NCBI GenBank assembly: GCA_016865505.2
Contig: AP025252.1
Span: 2,356,001 to 2,420,000 of the forward strand
Source of the DNA: Bryobacterales bacterium F-183
Lineage (GTDB): Bacteria > Acidobacteriota > Terriglobia > Bryobacterales > Bryobacteraceae
Direction: 5' to 3'
DNA: 64,000 bases
The position numbers and the translations under genes are program-made. The stretch's first letter is position 1; every line of letters begins with the position of its first letter. Of the stretch, positions 34,006 to 42,217 are shown in pieces. The notes beneath the pieces were generated by a model. It did no database searches, was not told the origin of the DNA, and worked only from the letters and a program-made list of their open reading frames with translations.

Positions 34006-34599
34006 GTGGCGAAAATCAAAAGAAAACAGAAGCCGCCCGCTGGAATTACAGATTGCCGCCGGTTCAAAAAGTACCTGCGTTTGGACTTTGACCGGCACTG
34101 CGCATACTGCCATCAGGCGGAAGACCTCCACCTGACCCACCACTACTTTGGCGTAGAGCACTTCAAGCCTCGGTCGAAGTTTCCAAAGCTGATTGCGCAG
34201 TACAACAATTTGTTTTACTGCTGCAATCGCTGCAACAGCATCAAGGGTGAGTTCTGGCCGTCGCGGGGGGACATCGCGGCGGGGCGGCGTTTGCTCGATC
34301 CCTGCCGGGACGATTACACCGAACATCTGGGCGTGAATCCGGAAACGGGGACGATTGTGCCCAAAACGGACGCTGGGAAGTTCTTTGCCGGGCACTTGTA
34401 TCTGGATCGCGAGGAACTGGTGGTGTGGAGGGCGCGCAAGGCGCCGCTGCTCGAACGGGTTCGGACGCTGGAGGAGTTGCTGCGGCAGTTGGAGGCCGAT
34501 GCGGTGACGCCCGCGGACGTAAAGGTAGTGGAAACGCTACAGGATACGTTGGACGAATTTGAAGCTGCACTGGCCGATTACGGCGATTTCTGGGTGTAG
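34006..34599 (+). CDS. HNH endonuclease
   Basis: 197 residues from a GTG. The zinc-bound HNH core is well formed: C32-A-Y-C35, then YFGVEHFKPRSKFP (E51-H52 metal/catalytic), NNLFYCCNRCNSIKG with C73 and C76 and the Asn-x-x-K-G end. Residues 110-197 have a HLYLD strand and a long charged helix. A DNA nicking or cleaving enzyme of the stand-alone HNH type, found in mobile elements and restriction systems; no methyltransferase is beside it. A 90-residue gene lies just upstream. Its membership in a defence or TA unit is only an inference. Confidence 0.8.
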   Translation: MAKIKRKQKPPAGITDCRRFKKYLRLDFDRHCAYCHQAEDLHLTHHYFGVEHFKPRSKFPKLIAQYNNLFYCCNRCNSIKGEFWPSRGDIAAGRRLLDPCRDDYTEHLGVNPETGTIVPKTDAGKFFAGHLYLDREELVVWRARKAPLLERVRTLEELLRQLEADAVTPADVKVVETLQDTLDEFEAALADYGDFWV

Positions 34600-34660
34600 C
34601 GTTAACGTCCGACAACATCCTTCCGGTGGTGCTCAGGTTGGGGAGCTTTCGTTACAGGCT

Positions 34661-34690
34661 TTGAAACAGGGCTAGCCGCTTTGGTATCGT
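34661..34690 (+). promoter_or_regulatory. Candidate sigma-70 promoter for the pyrophosphatase gene
   Basis: TTGAAA (34661-34666), an 18-nt spacer and TATCGT (34685-34690) in the 171-bp gap before hppA. It is plausible by spacing, but the -10 box is imperfect. Confidence 0.35.
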
Positions 34691-34770
34691 ATGAGGCGGC
34701 CCTGCTGTAAGAGTTACAAGAAGTTACGAACGAAAAAGGGTCTCTGTCCGTTACCTGGAGGTTCTACCGA

Positions 34771-37221
34771 ATGCATCGTCTTTTCCGCGTCGAAGGCGAG
34801 ACTGGCCTCGCGCCCGTCCGGCGCGTGTTGTTGCTGCTGCTTTGCTCACTGGTGTTGTCGCCGGCTGCGTTGTTCGCTCAGGAGGCTCACCGTGGGGGTG
34901 GGGAAGCGAACCTCAAGCTGCCCGATCTGAACATGGCGACATTTCTTGGGGATGTCGGCGGGCGTACGTTGTTGATGGCCGGCTTGGGAGTGGGTGCTCT
35001 CGGCCTGATTTTCGGCTTCATAATCTTTCAACAGTTGCGGAACATGCCCGTGCATCAGTCGATGCTCGAGGTTTCCGAACTCATCTACGAAACCTGCAAG
35101 ACGTATCTAGAGACTCAGGGCAAGTTCCTGATGATTCTCGAGGTGTTCATCGGGGCAATCATCGTTTTTTACTTCGGGTTCCTGCAGCATTTTGAGATGT
35201 TCAAGGTGCTGGTGATCCTGTTCTTCAGCCTGGTGGGCATTGCGGGCAGTTACGGGGTCGCGTGGTTCGGCATCCGCGTGAATACGTTTGCCAACTCGCG
35301 TACGGCGTTTGCGTCGCTGCGGGGCAATCCTTTTCCTTGCTATGCGATTCCGCTGAAGGCGGGCATGAGCATCGGCATGATGCTGATTTCGGTGGAACTG
35401 CTGCTGATGCTAGCGATTATGCTGTTTATCCCGGGTGACTATGCCGGCCCTTGCTTTATCGGGTTTGCGATCGGTGAATCGCTGGGTGCGGCGGCGCTGC
35501 GCGTGGCTGGCGGTATCTTCACCAAGATCGCCGACATCGGCGCGGACTTGATGAAGATCGTGTTCAAGATCAAGGAAGACGACGCCCGTAACCCTGGCGT
35601 TATTGCCGATTGTACGGGCGACAATGCGGGCGACTCGGTTGGACCTTCGGCCGACGGTTTTGAAACCTACGGCGTGACTGGCGTGGCGCTGATTTCGTTC
35701 ATCCTGCTGGCGGTGAAAGAACCCGTGGTCCAGGTGCAACTGCTGGTGTGGATCTTTACGATGCGCGTGATGATGGTGGTGGCTTCGGGTGTTTCGTACT
35801 TCATCAACGAAGCGATGGCGAAGGCCAAGTACGGCTCGGCGACCAAGATGAATTATGAAGCGCCGCTGACGTCTCTGGTGATGATTACGTCGGCTGTGTC
35901 GATCGTGCTGACCTACATCGTGTCGAACCTCATGATTCCGACGTTGGGCGATGGATCGTTGTGGTGGAAGCTTTCGACCGTGATCACGTGCGGTACGATC
36001 GCCGGCGCGTTGATTCCGGAGATGGTGAAGATCTTTACGTCCACCGAATCGGCGCACGTGCGCGAAGTTGTCACGTCGTCGCGCGAAGGTGGCGCGTCGC
36101 TCAACATCCTGTCGGGCCTCGTGGCCGGTAACTTCTCAGCGTACTGGCTGGGCATGGCGATCCTGGGTTTGATGGCCGTCGGCTTTTGGGTGAGCACGAT
36201 GGGCATGGCCGCTTTGATGACCGCGCCTGCTGTGTTTGCGTTTGGTCTTGTGGCGTTCGGGTTCCTCGGCATGGGTCCGGTGACGATTGCGGTGGACTCG
36301 TACGGTCCGGTGACGGACAACGCGCAGTCCGTTTATGAGCTGTCGACGATCGAGCAGATTCCGGGTATCGAAGGGGAGATCAAGAAGCAGTTTGGGTTTG
36401 ATCCGAAGTTCGAGATCGCGAAGGAAAATCTGGAAGAGAACGACGGCGCGGGCAATACATTCAAGGCTACTGCCAAGCCGGTGCTGATCGGTACCGCCGT
36501 GGTGGGCGCGACGACGATGATCTTCTCGATTATTGTGGGTCTGACCAACGGGCTGACGGCGAATGTCGACAAGCTGTCGATTCTGCATCCGCCGTTCCTG
36601 CTAGGGCTAATTGCGGGTGGCGCGGTGATCTACTGGTTCACGGGTGCGTCGACGCAGGCGGTGACCACGGGTGCGTATCGCGCGGTGGAGTTCATCAAGG
36701 CGAACATCAAGCTGGAAGGTACGACGAAGGCGTCGGTTGCCGATTCGAAGCGCGTGGTTGAGATCTGTACACAGTATGCACAGAAGGGTATGTTCAATAT
36801 CTTTCTGACGGTGTTCTTCTCGACCCTGGCCTTTGCGTTTGTGGAGCCGTTCTTCTTTATCGGGTACCTGATTTCGATCGCGCTGTTTGGCCTGTATCAG
36901 GCGATCTTTATGGCGAACGCCGGTGGCGCTTGGGATAACGCCAAGAAGATCGTGGAAACGGAACTGAAGGCCAAGGGTACGCCGCTGCATGACGCGACGG
37001 TGGTGGGCGATACCGTAGGCGATCCGTTCAAGGATACGTCGTCGGTGGCGCTGAACCCGATCATCAAGTTCACGACGCTGTTCGGGCTTTTGGCGGTGGA
37101 ACTCGCGGTGTCCCTGGACATCTCGAATCCGGGCTTGAACTCGATTCTGGCGACGGTGTTCTTCCTGATCTCGATGTACTTCGTGTACCGATCGTTCTAC
37201 GGTATGCGGATCGAAAAGTAA
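34771..37221 (+). CDS. hppA: Membrane-bound ion-translocating pyrophosphatase (divergent type)
   Basis: 816 residues: an N-terminal signal-like hydrophobic segment (about 20-36), then roughly 16 transmembrane segments. Catalytic motifs are present in altered form: KEDDARNP near residue 268, followed by ADCTGDNAGDSVGPSADGFETYG, where canonical pumps have DNVGDNVGD; and, after SYGPVTDNAQSVYEL, a GNTFKA near residue 560. The Lys of GNTFKA, in place of the Ala of K+-dependent enzymes, suggests K+ independence. The C-terminal segment GDTVGDPFKDTSSVALNPIIK is well conserved. It couples PPi hydrolysis to H+ (possibly Na+) export and saves energy in starvation. It has a plausible promoter upstream and is followed immediately by a convergent methyltransferase. 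Confidence 0.93.
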   Translation: MHRLFRVEGETGLAPVRRVLLLLLCSLVLSPAALFAQEAHRGGGEANLKLPDLNMATFLGDVGGRTLLMAGLGVGALGLIFGFIIFQQLRNMPVHQSMLEVSELIYETCKTYLETQGKFLMILEVFIGAIIVFYFGFLQHFEMFKVLVILFFSLVGIAGSYGVAWFGIRVNTFANSRTAFASLRGNPFPCYAIPLKAGMSIGMMLISVELLLMLAIMLFIPGDYAGPCFIGFAIGESLGAAALRVAGGIFTKIADIGADLMKIVFKIKEDDARNPGVIADCTGDNAGDSVGPSADGFETYGVTGVALISFILLAVKEPVVQVQLLVWIFTMRVMMVVASGVSYFINEAMAKAKYGSATKMNYEAPLTSLVMITSAVSIVLTYIVSNLMIPTLGDGSLWWKLSTVITCGTIAGALIPEMVKIFTSTESAHVREVVTSSREGGASLNILSGLVAGNFSAYWLGMAILGLMAVGFWVSTMGMAALMTAPAVFAFGLVAFGFLGMGPVTIAVDSYGPVTDNAQSVYELSTIEQIPGIEGEIKKQFGFDPKFEIAKENLEENDGAGNTFKATAKPVLIGTAVVGATTMIFSIIVGLTNGLTANVDKLSILHPPFLLGLIAGGAVIYWFTGASTQAVTTGAYRAVEFIKANIKLEGTTKASVADSKRVVEICTQYAQKGMFNIFLTVFFSTLAFAFVEPFFFIGYLISIALFGLYQAIFMANAGGAWDNAKKIVETELKAKGTPLHDATVVGDTVGDPFKDTSSVALNPIIKFTTLFGLLAVELAVSLDISNPGLNSILATVFFLISMYFVYRSFYGMRIEK

Positions 37222-37222
37222 G

Positions 37223-37747
37223 TTAGCTTCTTCGGGCGACGAGTTCCGCGATGCTTCTTGCAGGCGGAGCGGGACTCGTTTCCTGATAATGTTCGATTTC
37301 CCATCCTTCCTCCGCGAAGATCCTTCGCAATTCCCCGGGTTCCAACAAATATGCAGGGTTCATCGGCTTAACGCCGTCGCGCGTGTCTACGAGCGGGATG
37401 GCGATGGCTACGCGTGTGCCTGTGAGGCGGCGGAGCAGTTGACGGTCGAGGTACAGAGTGATGACTGTGAGGTCCCAGGGGCCGGGTGGAAGCGGGTCCT
37501 GCGTGAGGTCCAGCTGCATGACTTGGATCGCGGGATGGGCTTGCGCTGCGAGGGCGAGGCCGTTCGGCGAGGAGTCCACAGCGGTGACCTGCCAGCTGCG
37601 CGAGGCGAAGAGGGCGCTATGCCGACCGGCACCGCAGGCAAGGTCCAGCAGACGGCCTGGAGGCAGACGCTGTGCGAGGTCCACAAGGAAGGGCATCGGC
37701 GGCGGCGAGGCGTAGGCAGGATCGGCGAAACGCTCGTCCCAGGTCAT
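37223..37747 (-). CDS. Small class I SAM-dependent methyltransferase
   Basis: The start is the ATG at 37747 (MTWDERF), giving 174 residues. The same frame is open far upstream, but that region is the antisense of the S41 gene. SAM motif I is LLDLACGAGRHSALFA, the acidic end of strand 2 is VTAVDSSPNGLAL, and the motif II/III regions are LDLTQDPLPPGPWDLTVI and EPGELRRIF. The compact size and WDERF opening match TehB-like or thiopurine-type methyltransferases. Substrate unknown. The start codon lies just 19 nt from the divergent S41 start, and the stop is 1 bp from the hppA stop. Confidence 0.8.
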   Translation of the reverse strand: MTWDERFADPAYASPPPMPFLVDLAQRLPPGRLLDLACGAGRHSALFASRSWQVTAVDSSPNGLALAAQAHPAIQVMQLDLTQDPLPPGPWDLTVITLYLDRQLLRRLTGTRVAIAIPLVDTRDGVKPMNPAYLLEPGELRRIFAEEGWEIEHYQETSPAPPARSIAELVARRS

Positions 37748-37766
37748 GCATCCAGTATCCTGAAAT

Positions 37767-39023
37767 TTGATTTCCCCAATTCTGATCAGCCTATTGTTTG
37801 TGAGCGCCGAGATGTCGCCGGGCGAGCGGCAGGTGCAATTGGAATCGTTTGAGCATGTTTGGAAGACGATTCGCGACAAACACTGGGAAGCGAAGCCGGG
37901 CGGCCTGGATTGGCAAAAGGTCCACGATGAGCTGCGTCCCAAGGCGGAGCAGGCTAAGACCGCCGATGAGATGACCGCCATCATGTCGGACATGCTGGCG
38001 CGCCTGAAGCAATCGCACTTTAAGGTCATCTCTGCGTCCGCGTACAAAGACATGGATATGGAGGCGAGTTGGGGGTCCGGCGATGCGGGGTTTGACGCTC
38101 GGGTGCTGGGGGATGCGGCGTATGTCGTGCGCGTAGATCCCAATGTCCCGGTGAGCCTGGGCTGGAAGATTCGCAAGATCCGGAATCGCGATTTGGATAC
38201 GGCGATTCGTGCAGTGGACAGCGTGTACAAGGGGACGAATTACCGCGATCTGCGCATGACGTCGATGCTGCAATCGCGATTGACGGGCATCCCTGGTAGC
38301 GGCATGACAGTGGAGTTCGAGGATGGCAACGGGCAGACGGTGATCAAGACGATTCTGCTGAAGCAGCCTCGCGGGAAGCCTGCTGCGTTTGGCAATCTGC
38401 CTCCGGTGCCGGTGTTTGTGGAGACCAGCAAGGTCGGCAACACGGGGTACATCCGCTTCAACATGTTTTTGGATCCGATGCGGCTGATTTCGACGATCGG
38501 CGGGTTTGCCACGGGCGAATGCGCGACTTGCGACGGCATGGTGATTGATGTTCGCGGCAATCCAGGCGGCATCGGCATCATGGCTACGGCGGTAGCGGGC
38601 TGGTTCATCGATAAGGCCAACCTGAAGCTGGGTACGATGCATATGCGCGATTCGACGTTGAACTTTGTAGTCAATCCGCGACCGAAGACATTTGCGGGTC
38701 CTGTGGCGGTGTTGATTGATGGCGCGTCGGCTTCTACGTCGGAGATCTTTGCGGGCGGCATGCAGGACCTGAAGCGTGCACGGCTGTTCGGTACGAGGTC
38801 GGCTGCGGCAGCGTTGCCGTCGATTGTGGAAGTGCTGCCGAACGGCAACGGGTTCCAGTATGCGGTGGCCAATTACATTTCGTCGGGCGGCAAGACGCTG
38901 GAGGCAAATGGTGTGGTGCCCGATGAAGAGGTTCGCCTGACGCCTGCGGGTCTGCTGACCGGTAAAGATGCGGTGCTTGATGCGGCGCTGTCCTGGATTG
39001 GGAAACAGAAGGGAAAGAAATGA
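37767..39023 (+). CDS. S41-family serine peptidase (CtpA/Tsp-like)
   Basis: 418 residues from a TTG; an in-frame stop lies upstream, so this is the first possible start. A short signal (ISPILISLLFVSA) precedes an N-terminal helical bundle (FEHVWKTIRDKHWE), a PDZ-like segment (LGWKIRKIRNRDLDTAIR) and the S41 core: VGNTGYIRFNMF, DGMVIDVRGNPGG, VAVLIDGASASTSEIFAGGMQ with the nucleophile Ser around 321-325, and LFGTRSAAAALPS. In the last segment the Lys of the CtpA dyad is not obvious, so it could use a tricorn-type relay or be inactive. Periplasmic. It overlaps the downstream gene by ATGA. Confidence 0.82.
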   Translation: MISPILISLLFVSAEMSPGERQVQLESFEHVWKTIRDKHWEAKPGGLDWQKVHDELRPKAEQAKTADEMTAIMSDMLARLKQSHFKVISASAYKDMDMEASWGSGDAGFDARVLGDAAYVVRVDPNVPVSLGWKIRKIRNRDLDTAIRAVDSVYKGTNYRDLRMTSMLQSRLTGIPGSGMTVEFEDGNGQTVIKTILLKQPRGKPAAFGNLPPVPVFVETSKVGNTGYIRFNMFLDPMRLISTIGGFATGECATCDGMVIDVRGNPGGIGIMATAVAGWFIDKANLKLGTMHMRDSTLNFVVNPRPKTFAGPVAVLIDGASASTSEIFAGGMQDLKRARLFGTRSAAAALPSIVEVLPNGNGFQYAVANYISSGGKTLEANGVVPDEEVRLTPAGLLTGKDAVLDAALSWIGKQKGKK

Positions 39024-39766
39024 AGACTTTATTTGTAGCGGCAGCGATGTCGGTGGTTGCCTTTGGTCAAGCAGCGGCGTTGCCGACGGGCGAGAGTCTT
39101 TTTGACAAGTACGTTGAGGTGACGGGCGGCAAGGCGGCGTACGCCAAGCGGACGTCCGAGGTGACCAAAGGTACGATTCAAATGCCTGCGGCTGGTGTGA
39201 GCGGGACCTTGGAAATCTATTGGGCTGCGCCGAATGTACGTGTGGCGCTGATGGATGTGCAGGGCGTTGGCAAAGTGGAAGAGGGTACCAATGGCGTGGA
39301 AGCTTGGGAAGTCTCCGCCGTGATGGGGCCCAAGCTGAAGGACGGCAAAGAGAAGGCGCAGGCGATTCGCGAGGCGCTGTTCAATATGCCGATTTACTGG
39401 CGCAAGCTGTATTCGAAGGCGCAGACCACGGGGGTTGAGACGGTGGAAGGCATCGAGTGCTATCGCGTGGTAGCGACGCCGACGGATGGCAGCAAAGTGG
39501 AAACCTTCTGGTTCGACAAAACGACGGGATACAACGTGAAGGTGTCGCGCACGGTGCTGGCGATGGGTAGCGAGATTCCGGCGGAGATCGTGATGAAGGA
39601 CTATCAGAAGTCCGGCTTTGTGATCCAGCCGATGACGATGATCCAGCGAGTGGGCGGGCAAGAAGTGATCCTGAAGCTGACTACGGTGACCGCTAACGCA
39701 CCGATTCCTAAGACGCGGTTCGCGCCTCCGCCAGACATTCAGCAGTTGATGAAAAAGGCCGCCTAG
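39020..39766 (+). CDS. Exported LolA-like/outer-membrane lipoprotein-sorting-type protein
   Basis: 248 residues with signal peptide MKTLFVAAAMSVVAFGQA. The mature part (LFDKYVEVTGGKAAYAKRTSEVTKGTI, read in parts) and the later GYNVKVSRTV and KTRFAPPPDIQQL segments resemble the curved beta-sheet LolA/DUF620 group common in acidobacteria, where it often follows peptidase genes. It is coupled to the S41 gene by ATGA, so the two are likely to work together in the periplasm. The stop is shared with the convergent DUF3179 gene through CTAG inside a hairpin. Confidence 0.7.
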   Translation: MKTLFVAAAMSVVAFGQAAALPTGESLFDKYVEVTGGKAAYAKRTSEVTKGTIQMPAAGVSGTLEIYWAAPNVRVALMDVQGVGKVEEGTNGVEAWEVSAVMGPKLKDGKEKAQAIREALFNMPIYWRKLYSKAQTTGVETVEGIECYRVVATPTDGSKVETFWFDKTTGYNVKVSRTVLAMGSEIPAEIVMKDYQKSGFVIQPMTMIQRVGGQEVILKLTTVTANAPIPKTRFAPPPDIQQLMKKAA

Positions 39767-39774
39767 CGGCCTTT
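39754..39774. terminator. Bidirectional hairpin across overlapping stop codons
   Basis: AAAGGCCGC (39754-39762), loop CTA, GCGGCCTTT (39766-39774). On the minus strand the GC stem runs into TTTTT, a good intrinsic terminator for the DUF3179 gene; in the plus direction only three T follow. Both stop codons lie in the loop and stem. Confidence 0.7.
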
Positions 39775-40947
39775 GGGAAGGCTGTAAACAGTGGTTTGCG
39801 GATTGTAGTGCTTCCAGTCAAACCAGTAATCTTTGAGCATCGGCACCGGCTCCAGGCAGGTGCCTTTTGCTTTTCCTTCTACTGCGCAGCCCTTGAAGTT
39901 CCACTCGCTGCCTGAGGCTGCGTCCATCATCAGAACGCCGCCTGCTTTGGGCGGGTCCAGGCGGTAGAAGTCGGCGCCTGCCGAGTTGCGGAAGGCACGG
40001 ACGGAGGTCCCGTCGCTGCCGACCAGGAGCAGCACGGACTCTGAGCCGATGCGGTCCTGCACGAGCTTTTGCGAGAGCACCTGTTGATACGGGTACGCGC
40101 GGGCGGCCCCAAAAGCGCGGATGCCGAGCATGAGATCGCGGTCGGCGATGCCTTTTTCTGCGGCGCTCTTGACGACGGGTTGCTTGGCCATGCGTACGTC
40201 CCAGTTCTTGGGGGCGTAGTTTTTCTCGAATTCGGCCACGTCCTTTAGGGCGGTGCCCTGCGGTTCTTCGGCGCGCCAAGTGGCCAGTGTCAACTCGTCG
40301 GAGTGGATGAGTTGGAGTTGCTTGCCTTTAAGCGGACCTGAGATGGCGAGGCCGCTGATCTGCTGCCAGAAGCTGCCGGTCTGTTCGTCGCGCATGAGGA
40401 AGTTCTGGTTGTTGATGCCTGCAAGACGGAACGTGAGAGTGAGGCCATCGACCTCGCGGGACCACACCAGACCGGTGTGACAGAGCGTTCAATACGTCGC
40501 CACAACGGCGCGGCTATCCAGCGTGTCGTTGAGTATGTGATGGTACGCCATGCTGCGTACGGGGTACGCGCGTGCGGTGTTGCCGATGCGGATGGCAAGT
40601 ACTTTCTCGTCGCCGTCAAGCTTGAGGTCGCTGGCTGCGATGAATTGCGGTTGATCCACCGGGTGGAACATCAGTTCGAAAACGTTGATGTAGGAGACTG
40701 CGGCGAACGCGCATACCGCGAAGGCGGCGAGCCCGCGGAGGATGCGCTGTTTGCGCGAGGTGGAGCGCCATAAGGTGAAGATCGCAAGGGCGGCGCAGAG
40801 CGCGGTGATCCAGGGACGAATTTGGAGTACGGTGAGGGCGAGGGCGAGTTCGCTGGGGCCCTGTTCGCGGAAGGGCCGGATGACGTACATCGGGTAGGCG
40901 GCGCAGAAGGCGGCGGCCAGGAAGCTGAGGGCGAGAATCCAGCGCAT
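39763..40947 (-). CDS. DUF3179-family membrane protein with in-frame TGA at conserved Cys (selenoprotein candidate)
   Basis: Read through one TGA, the frame encodes 394 residues from the ATG at 40947. Residues 1-95 contain several hydrophobic helices (WILALSFLAAAFCAAY; ITALCAALAIFTLW; AAFAVCAFAAVSYINVF). The DUF3179 domain follows: VLAIRIGNTARAYPVRSMAYHHILNDTL, then VVATY-(TGA)-TLCHTGLVWSREVDG, GSFWQQISGLAISGPLKGKQL, and a second YP repeat GAARAYPYQQVL (read in parts). Family members have TYC-x-x-C-x-T/S-G here, so the TGA (40489-40491, codon 153) stands exactly where the first conserved Cys belongs, giving U-T-L-C. Both sides are in the same frame with no other lesion, and a SECIS-like hairpin follows. 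The alternative is a pseudogene made by one point mutation. Confidence 0.7.
40463..40479 (-). promoter_or_regulatory. Candidate bacterial SECIS-like stem-loop
   Basis: On the minus strand CACACC-GGUCU-GGUGUG forms a perfect 6-bp stem (wobble pairs extend it by two) closed by the pentaloop GGUCU, 15 nt after the TGA at 40489-40491. The E. coli fdhF SECIS also presents GGUCU in its apical loop, at about 18 nt. The spacing here is at the short edge of what is usual. Confidence 0.5.
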
Positions 40948-40996
40948 TTGTGAGAGGATACGCAAGTGGGCGGGGCGGGGCAATAGTAGAAAACGA

Positions 40997-41167
40997 TCAG
41001 TGCGTTAGCGGGCTCTGGTCCGGTGATGTCAGATCCCGATACAGGTCGAGCAGATGCTCCTTGAGGTCGTCGAGCGATTCCCCCTGTGTCATGTAGTCCG
41101 GGAACTCTTCGAAGTACCCCAGCCACATGCCAGCATCCTGCCAGTAAACGTATTTGGCTGTGCTCAC
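40997..41167 (-). CDS. Orphan HicB-like antitoxin-type small protein
   Basis: A 56-residue frame from a GTG at 41167. It opens with a beta strand KYVYWQDAGMWLGYFEEFPDY and a MTQGESLDDLKEHLLDLYRDL helix, the ribonuclease-H-like mini-fold of HicB/DUF1902 proteins (strand, strand, GES-x-DDL helix). No C-terminal DNA-binding domain is present. A HicA toxin would be expected next to it, but no 60-80-codon frame fits on either side, so it appears orphaned. It lies between the divergent sugar-isomerase gene and the DUF3179 gene. Confidence 0.65.
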   Translation of the reverse strand: MSTAKYVYWQDAGMWLGYFEEFPDYMTQGESLDDLKEHLLDLYRDLTSPDQSPLTH

Positions 41168-41254
41168 ACCATGATTCTACCGTCGCTGTTTTCGGGTTGC
41201 TGGTCCATGCCCTTGCGTCAGTTGTGCAAACTGCGATAGCTTCGGGAGCGAACC

Positions 41255-42217
41255 ATGTCCAAACGGAGTTCCATCGGATCCTGGGCCTACACGATTGGCC
41301 CCTACGCGTCGAACCCTATCGCGTTCGATACTGTACTTTCCACGCTGAAGACGCTTGGCTTTGATGGCGTCGAACTGGGTGCGTTTCCGCCGCATCCAAA
41401 CCCCGGTAATCCCGGCGGTCCGGATGAGGGCTGGGGTGGTGCGCTGCCCGGCAAGAGTGAACGCGCGGAACTGGTGGCCAAGATGGCCTCGCATGGGCTA
41501 GCGTTTTCCGGGATCGCCGCCAATCTGTGGGGTGAGAAGCTGATCAATACCGACGATCAATCGAAGTACATCGCGGAGTTTAAGCGGAATTCGGACTTTG
41601 CCAAGGATGTGGGCATTGGCGGTGTGCGCGTGGATACGGTGCAGCCGCCGACCATTCATCGCGATGTGGACTACAACACGGCACTGGATCGCGTGGTGAA
41701 GACCTGGCAGGTATGCGCCGACTATGCGGCGGACAACGGTCAATACGTGACCTGGGAGTTTGAGCCTGGCTTTGCGTTCAACAAGCCATCTGACATCGTC
41801 CGCATCCATGATGCGGTGAATCGCGCGAACTTTGGCCTGCTGTACGACACGTGCCATGGCCAGATGGTGGGCGTGGTGGGGGCGCGTCAGGAAGGTGAGA
41901 GGGAGGTGTTCGGCAATCAGGTGGAGCTGATTCGCCTGCTTTCCGGACGCATCAATCACATCCATCTGATCGATTCCGACAACACGTGTCACAAAGACGC
42001 CAATGGCGATGACGAGACCAGCGCGCATCCGCCGTTTGGCTTGGGTGTGCTGGACTTTGATGTCTTGATCCCTGAGATTTTGAAGGCGGGTAGCGCGGTG
42101 AAGCACGACTGGTGGACGATCGACCTGTGCTTCTATCCCGACGCTTGGGCCGCGACGGAAACCTGCAAGAAGGCGCTGGACGGGTATATCGCGAAGTACG
42201 GCGGAGGCAGCAACTAG
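41255..42217 (+). CDS. Sugar-phosphate isomerase/epimerase-like TIM-barrel protein
   Basis: 320 residues. A xylose-isomerase-like (AP-endonuclease 2) TIM barrel: the N-terminal SIGSWAYTIGPY, TLKTLGFDGVELGAFPPH, HGLAFSGIAANLW, VGIGGVRVDTVQPP, YVTWEFEPGFAFNKPSD (metal-binding Glu), NFGLLYDTCHGQM (Asp/His), and INHIHLIDSDNTCH. Metal-dependent isomerisation or epimerisation of a sugar or inositol derivative is the family activity. It ends one base before the ATG of a Gfo/Idh/MocA dehydrogenase, a frequent pair in inositol or uncommon-sugar catabolism. Confidence 0.85.
   Translation: MSKRSSIGSWAYTIGPYASNPIAFDTVLSTLKTLGFDGVELGAFPPHPNPGNPGGPDEGWGGALPGKSERAELVAKMASHGLAFSGIAANLWGEKLINTDDQSKYIAEFKRNSDFAKDVGIGGVRVDTVQPPTIHRDVDYNTALDRVVKTWQVCADYAADNGQYVTWEFEPGFAFNKPSDIVRIHDAVNRANFGLLYDTCHGQMVGVVGARQEGEREVFGNQVELIRLLSGRINHIHLIDSDNTCHKDANGDDETSAHPPFGLGVLDFDVLIPEILKAGSAVKHDWWTIDLCFYPDAWAATETCKKALDGYIAKYGGGSN

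Noticed and set aside
38690-38810. Declaring the S41 peptidase inactive
   Set aside because: The dyad Lys is not obvious, but other S41 members use different partners and the Ser segment is intact.
40465-40983. Two separate DUF3179 half-genes with independent starts
   Set aside because: Both halves lie in one frame with only a TGA between, and each alone lacks half of the domain; a start at the GTG just after the TGA has no ribosome-binding site.
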